Positions 61,860 to 64,000 of a stretch of 64,000 nucleotides of DNA are shown piece after piece (within the stretch, counting starts at the first letter, position 1; every line of letters starts with the position of its first letter). The notes under the pieces were generated by a model. The model ran no database searches, was not told the DNA's origin, and was given only the letters and a program-made list of their open reading frames with translations. Origin of the DNA: Cellulomonas marina (GTDB taxonomy: Bacteria > Actinomycetota > Actinomycetes > Actinomycetales > Cellulomonadaceae); contig NZ_FOKA01000006.1 of the NCBI RefSeq assembly GCF_900111925.1, forward strand, positions 174,400 through 238,399, in the 5' to 3' direction. A program made the translations under genes and the position numbers.

Positions 61860-63347
61860 TCAGAAGAGTGGGGCTGACCCTGGGGTGACGCCGGCGGGCG
61901 ACCCACTGAGGAACTCGTCGACGGCACGCGCGATCGCCATGCCCAACGGGACAGGGACGGCGTTTCCGATCTGCCGCGCCACGTCCGACCGCGAGCCGCA
62001 CCACCGGAAGTCCTCCGGGAAGCCCTGCAGCAGTGCCGCCTCGTAGTGCGTGATCGGACGGTCCTCCAGCGGGTGCAGGTAGCGTCCCTTCTCCGGCTTG
62101 AAGAACTCGGTCCGGATCGTCACCGACGGCTGGCCGATGCGGAGCCGGCCCATCACGTCCCCGGTGCCCGAGTCGTGCACGTCCCACGAGTAGGTCGACA
62201 GGTAGTGCATGCGGGCCGCGACGGGGCTGAGCGAGCCCTCCTCCTGGACCTTGACGGCGAACGCGACCGGACGTCTCGTCCTCGGTTCCACCTCGAGCAC
62301 ACCATCGACGGCGATGACGTATCTCGTGGCATCGCCGGCTCCGACGGCGACGTAGGTGCCGTCGACCTCGAGGTCCCCATCCGCGCCTCGGACTGGCTCT
62401 TGGTCCGCCCGCTCCACCACGACCTCAGACGGCGTCTCGAAGAAGAGGGCGTAGCGGCCGCGCAAGCTCTTGCGGTTGCCGCCCGGACCGATGGTGCGGA
62501 AGCGTGCGCGGGAGAGCGCCCCCGGGCGGCGGGCGAGGTGCAGCTGGGAGGTCGGGACCGTCCGACGGTAGAAGTCGGACGCCGATGATGACCTCCGCGG
62601 GAGGGGGTCTTCCGTCGTCGGGACGAGCCGCTGCATTGCGGACTTCTCGAACACCTCGTCGGCGGTCCTCCACGGTGCGAGGCCCGTGGGGTTGTCCGAC
62701 CTCACGGCTTGCGACGGCGACACGTGGCTCGCCCCGGGGTACGCGAGCGATCGACCGAGCCGAGCGACCATGTCCTTCCGCACGCCGAACACGATTGCGC
62801 GGCGCCTGGTTTGCGGCGCCCCGTAGTCGGCCGCGTTGAGCACGAACGGACCTCGTGCGGTCGCAGGCGGAGGCACGAGTTCGTAGTCGCTCAGACCGGC
62901 GTGCTCCACGCGCGCACGGAGGTCGGCGAACTCCGGCGAGCGGGCAAACCTGTCGACATTCTCGATCACGAAGACCTTGGGCCGGACCGCCTCCACGACC
63001 CGGACGTACTCCTCCCAGAGGCGGTTGCGCTCGGGTCGCACACCGTCGCGGTTGAGGGCCGAGAACCCCTGGCAGGGCGGACCCCCCACGACGACGTCCA
63101 CCTCCCCGAGATCGTCCCCCGGGATCCACTCCGTGATGTCGACGTTCGCCACGTGCTCGTGGCCGAAGTTCGCCCCGTAGGACGCCGCGGCGGCGCGGTC
63201 CCACTCGACGGCGGCGACGGTGCGGAACCGCGAGCCCTCGACACCCTTGCGGCGGTAAGCGTGAAACCCCTGGGTCAGGCCCCCGCACCCTGCGAACAGA
63301 TCGACGACCCGGATCGTGTCCTCGCCGGACGCCCCCTGGTCTGCCAC
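61860..63347 (-). CDS. DNA cytosine-5 methyltransferase (larger)
   Basis: A 495-residue C5-cytosine methyltransferase. Motif I is VDLFAGCGGLTQGF, catalytic Cys92 is in GGPPCQGFSALNRDG, motif VI is VFVIENVDRFA, motif VIII is QTRRRAIVFG, and motifs IX-X are RYLHPLEDRPITHYEAALLQGFP and ARQIGNAVPVPLG. Between VIII and IX it carries roughly 130 residues more than the smaller enzyme, including LRGRYALFFETPSEVVVER and a beta-rich segment, implying a different target site. GTG at 63347 fits the conserved N-terminus; the frame runs further upstream into IS DNA, which is not part of the gene. First gene of the operon. Confidence 0.9.
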   Translation of the reverse strand: MADQGASGEDTIRVVDLFAGCGGLTQGFHAYRRKGVEGSRFRTVAAVEWDRAAAASYGANFGHEHVANVDITEWIPGDDLGEVDVVVGGPPCQGFSALNRDGVRPERNRLWEEYVRVVEAVRPKVFVIENVDRFARSPEFADLRARVEHAGLSDYELVPPPATARGPFVLNAADYGAPQTRRRAIVFGVRKDMVARLGRSLAYPGASHVSPSQAVRSDNPTGLAPWRTADEVFEKSAMQRLVPTTEDPLPRRSSSASDFYRRTVPTSQLHLARRPGALSRARFRTIGPGGNRKSLRGRYALFFETPSEVVVERADQEPVRGADGDLEVDGTYVAVGAGDATRYVIAVDGVLEVEPRTRRPVAFAVKVQEEGSLSPVAARMHYLSTYSWDVHDSGTGDVMGRLRIGQPSVTIRTEFFKPEKGRYLHPLEDRPITHYEAALLQGFPEDFRWCGSRSDVARQIGNAVPVPLGMAIARAVDEFLSGSPAGVTPGSAPLF

Positions 63348-63448
63348 CGACCGATCGTAGGTCCTCACCGCCGTCGGGCATCGGAGACATGCGGGCTGTG
63401 GACGACGACGGATAGAACCACGGCGACGGAAGGCGGGCACACTCCCGA

Positions 63449-63464
63449 ACTGGCCGCGGCCAGT
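63449..63464. promoter_or_regulatory. Perfect 16-bp palindrome upstream of the defence operon
   Basis: ACTGGCCGCGGCCAGT is a perfect inverted repeat, ending 102 bp upstream of the first methyltransferase start and 23 bp from IS DNA. It could be an operator for the operon or a short hairpin. No regulator gene is identified nearby. Confidence 0.45.
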
Positions 63465-63486
63465 CCTGGGATTCGCGCGCGGCTGA

Positions 63487-63644
63487 ACAGTGGCGTCCCG
63501 CAGAGTGGTGTGCGAGCCCGGCCCTGGTGAGGGCGTCGTCGTAGACGTGTAGGCGGTCACCGCGTGATTCTTCGAGAGACCTACCAAGTCGACTCGAGAG
63601 AAGGACCCGCGATGACCGCTGGACCCACACGAGCACCTGGCCAC
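63487..63644 (+). mobile_element. Remnant left end of an IS256-type element
   Basis: Bases 63487-63627 are identical to 63643-63783, the left end and transposase start of the next element. The remnant then lacks 23 bp (equivalent of 63784-63806), which would shift the transposase frame. It continues with 17 matching bases (63628-63644 equal 63807-63823) before the second element begins. It looks like an older, damaged copy interrupted by a newer insertion. Confidence 0.75.
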
Positions 63645-64000
63645 AGTGGCGTCCCGCAGAGTGGTGTGCGAGCCCGGCCCTGGTGAGGGCGTCGTCGTAG
63701 ACGTGTAGGCGGTCACCGCGTGATTCTTCGAGAGACCTACCAAGTCGACTCGAGAGAAGGACCCGCGATGACCGCTGGACCCAGTCTGGACCCTGCCCGC
63801 TTCTTGCACGAGCACCTGGCCACCGCCAGCCCCGATCTGCTGCGTGAGCTGCTCGGCGTCTTCATCGACACTCTGATGGGTGCTGAGGCGGACGCGATCT
63901 GCGGCGCCGAGTACGGTGCCCGCAGCACCGAGCGGGTCAACACCCGCAACGGCTACCGGCATCGGGACTTCGACACCCGGGTCGGCACGATCGACGTGGC
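63645..64000 (+). mobile_element. IS256-type insertion sequence, left end, runs out of window
   Basis: Begins around AGTGGCGTCCCGCAGAG, repeated at the start of the remnant copy, and contains a 5' leader and the start of a mutator-type transposase. The right end is outside the window. It bounds the defence island on this side. The exact terminal base is inferred from where the two copies stop matching their flanks. Confidence 0.75.
63768..64000 (+). CDS. IS256/mutator-family transposase, 3'-truncated by window edge
   Basis: First 77 residues of a mutator-type transposase. The N-terminus (MTAGPSLDPARFLHEHLATA), then LRELLGVFIDTLMGAEADAICGAEYGARS and RVNTRNGYRHRDFDTRVGTIDV, is characteristic of actinobacterial IS256 members. 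The DDE catalytic residues lie beyond the window. AGAGAAGGA sits just upstream of the ATG as a ribosome binding site. Confidence 0.9.
   Translation, partial: MTAGPSLDPARFLHEHLATASPDLLRELLGVFIDTLMGAEADAICGAEYGARSTERVNTRNGYRHRDFDTRVGTIDV

Noticed and set aside
45472..63347. Classical DISARM (class 1 or 2)
   Set aside because: DrmA, DrmB and a C5-methyltransferase are present, but no phospholipase-D DrmC, no DrmD/DrmMI and no recognisable DrmE; the GHKL and UvrD-like genes are additional.
63348..63962. N-terminal extension of the large methyltransferase into the IS DNA
   Set aside because: The frame is open, but the residues before GTG 63347 include a translated duplication of IS sequence and match nothing in the family.
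1..64000. CRISPR arrays, tRNA or rRNA genes
   Set aside because: No regularly spaced direct repeats and no tRNA-like arms or rRNA segments were noticed on reading; a computed scan would be needed to exclude a single tRNA with certainty.

Overview
The window is typical of a high-GC Gram-positive actinobacterium. Its genes have almost exclusively G/C-ending codons, many GTG starts, frequent 4-bp ATGA/GTGA overlaps, and families common in actinobacteria: a class F-type sortase with a DUF4397 protein, a RskA-type anti-sigma factor, a Ddn-type deazaflavin enzyme and a rifampin ADP-ribosyltransferase. A Micrococcales member such as the Cellulomonas group would fit, but no rRNA or other phylogenetic marker is present, so this is inference. 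I found no tRNA, rRNA or CRISPR array.

Layout. 1-12.8 kb: a truncated diguanylate cyclase, an ECF sigma/anti-sigma pair, a sortase/DUF4397 pair, an AIM24 protein, a class II aldolase, a DHA2-type MFS exporter, an SDR, a LuxR-type regulator facing a gene for a tiny secreted peptide, and small membrane proteins. 12.9-16.8 kb: a tightly coupled six-gene minus-strand operon (VapB, VapC-like, P-loop kinase, Ddn-like, MalY-like, cyclase-fold protein). 16.9-28.6 kb: TetR with an MMPL exporter, an aldo-keto reductase, a second ECF/anti-sigma pair, membrane proteins, SDR/XRE divergent genes, an AlkZ/YcaQ-like protein and an ArsR-VOC pair with a readable operator. 28.6-33.7 kb: a complete peptide/nickel-class ABC importer operon. 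34.7-36.3 kb: an isolated gene of clearly lower GC with an Mrr-type PUA/EVE-like N-terminus, a CBS pair and a HEPN-like C-terminus. 36.3-44.3 kb: XRE-cupin regulator, an EACC1-like/metalloprotease pair, two convergent genes that have each lost their 3' end at one junction, arr, a NERD protein and a protein with four cold-shock domains.

44.5-63.3 kb is a defence island on the minus strand. Reading 5' to 3', it encodes a large C5-cytosine methyltransferase, a GHKL ATPase, two uncharacterised proteins, a giant sacsin-type GHKL-ATPase/SF2-helicase fusion, a UvrD-like SF1 helicase, a DrmA-like (YprA-family) helicase, DrmB (DUF1998), a second C5-cytosine methyltransferase, and probably a winged-helix protein. 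The helicase/DUF1998/C5-methyltransferase core is that of DISARM, but there is no DrmC-type phospholipase D. The two methyltransferases at the ends presumably mark self DNA, while the helicases and GHKL ATPases recognise and process unmarked invading DNA. I regard this as the most interesting system in the window: a DISARM-related variant with two GHKL ATPases and two methyltransferases. 63.5 kb to the end: a 16-bp palindrome, a decayed IS256-type left end, and a second IS256-type element inserted into it and running out of the window.
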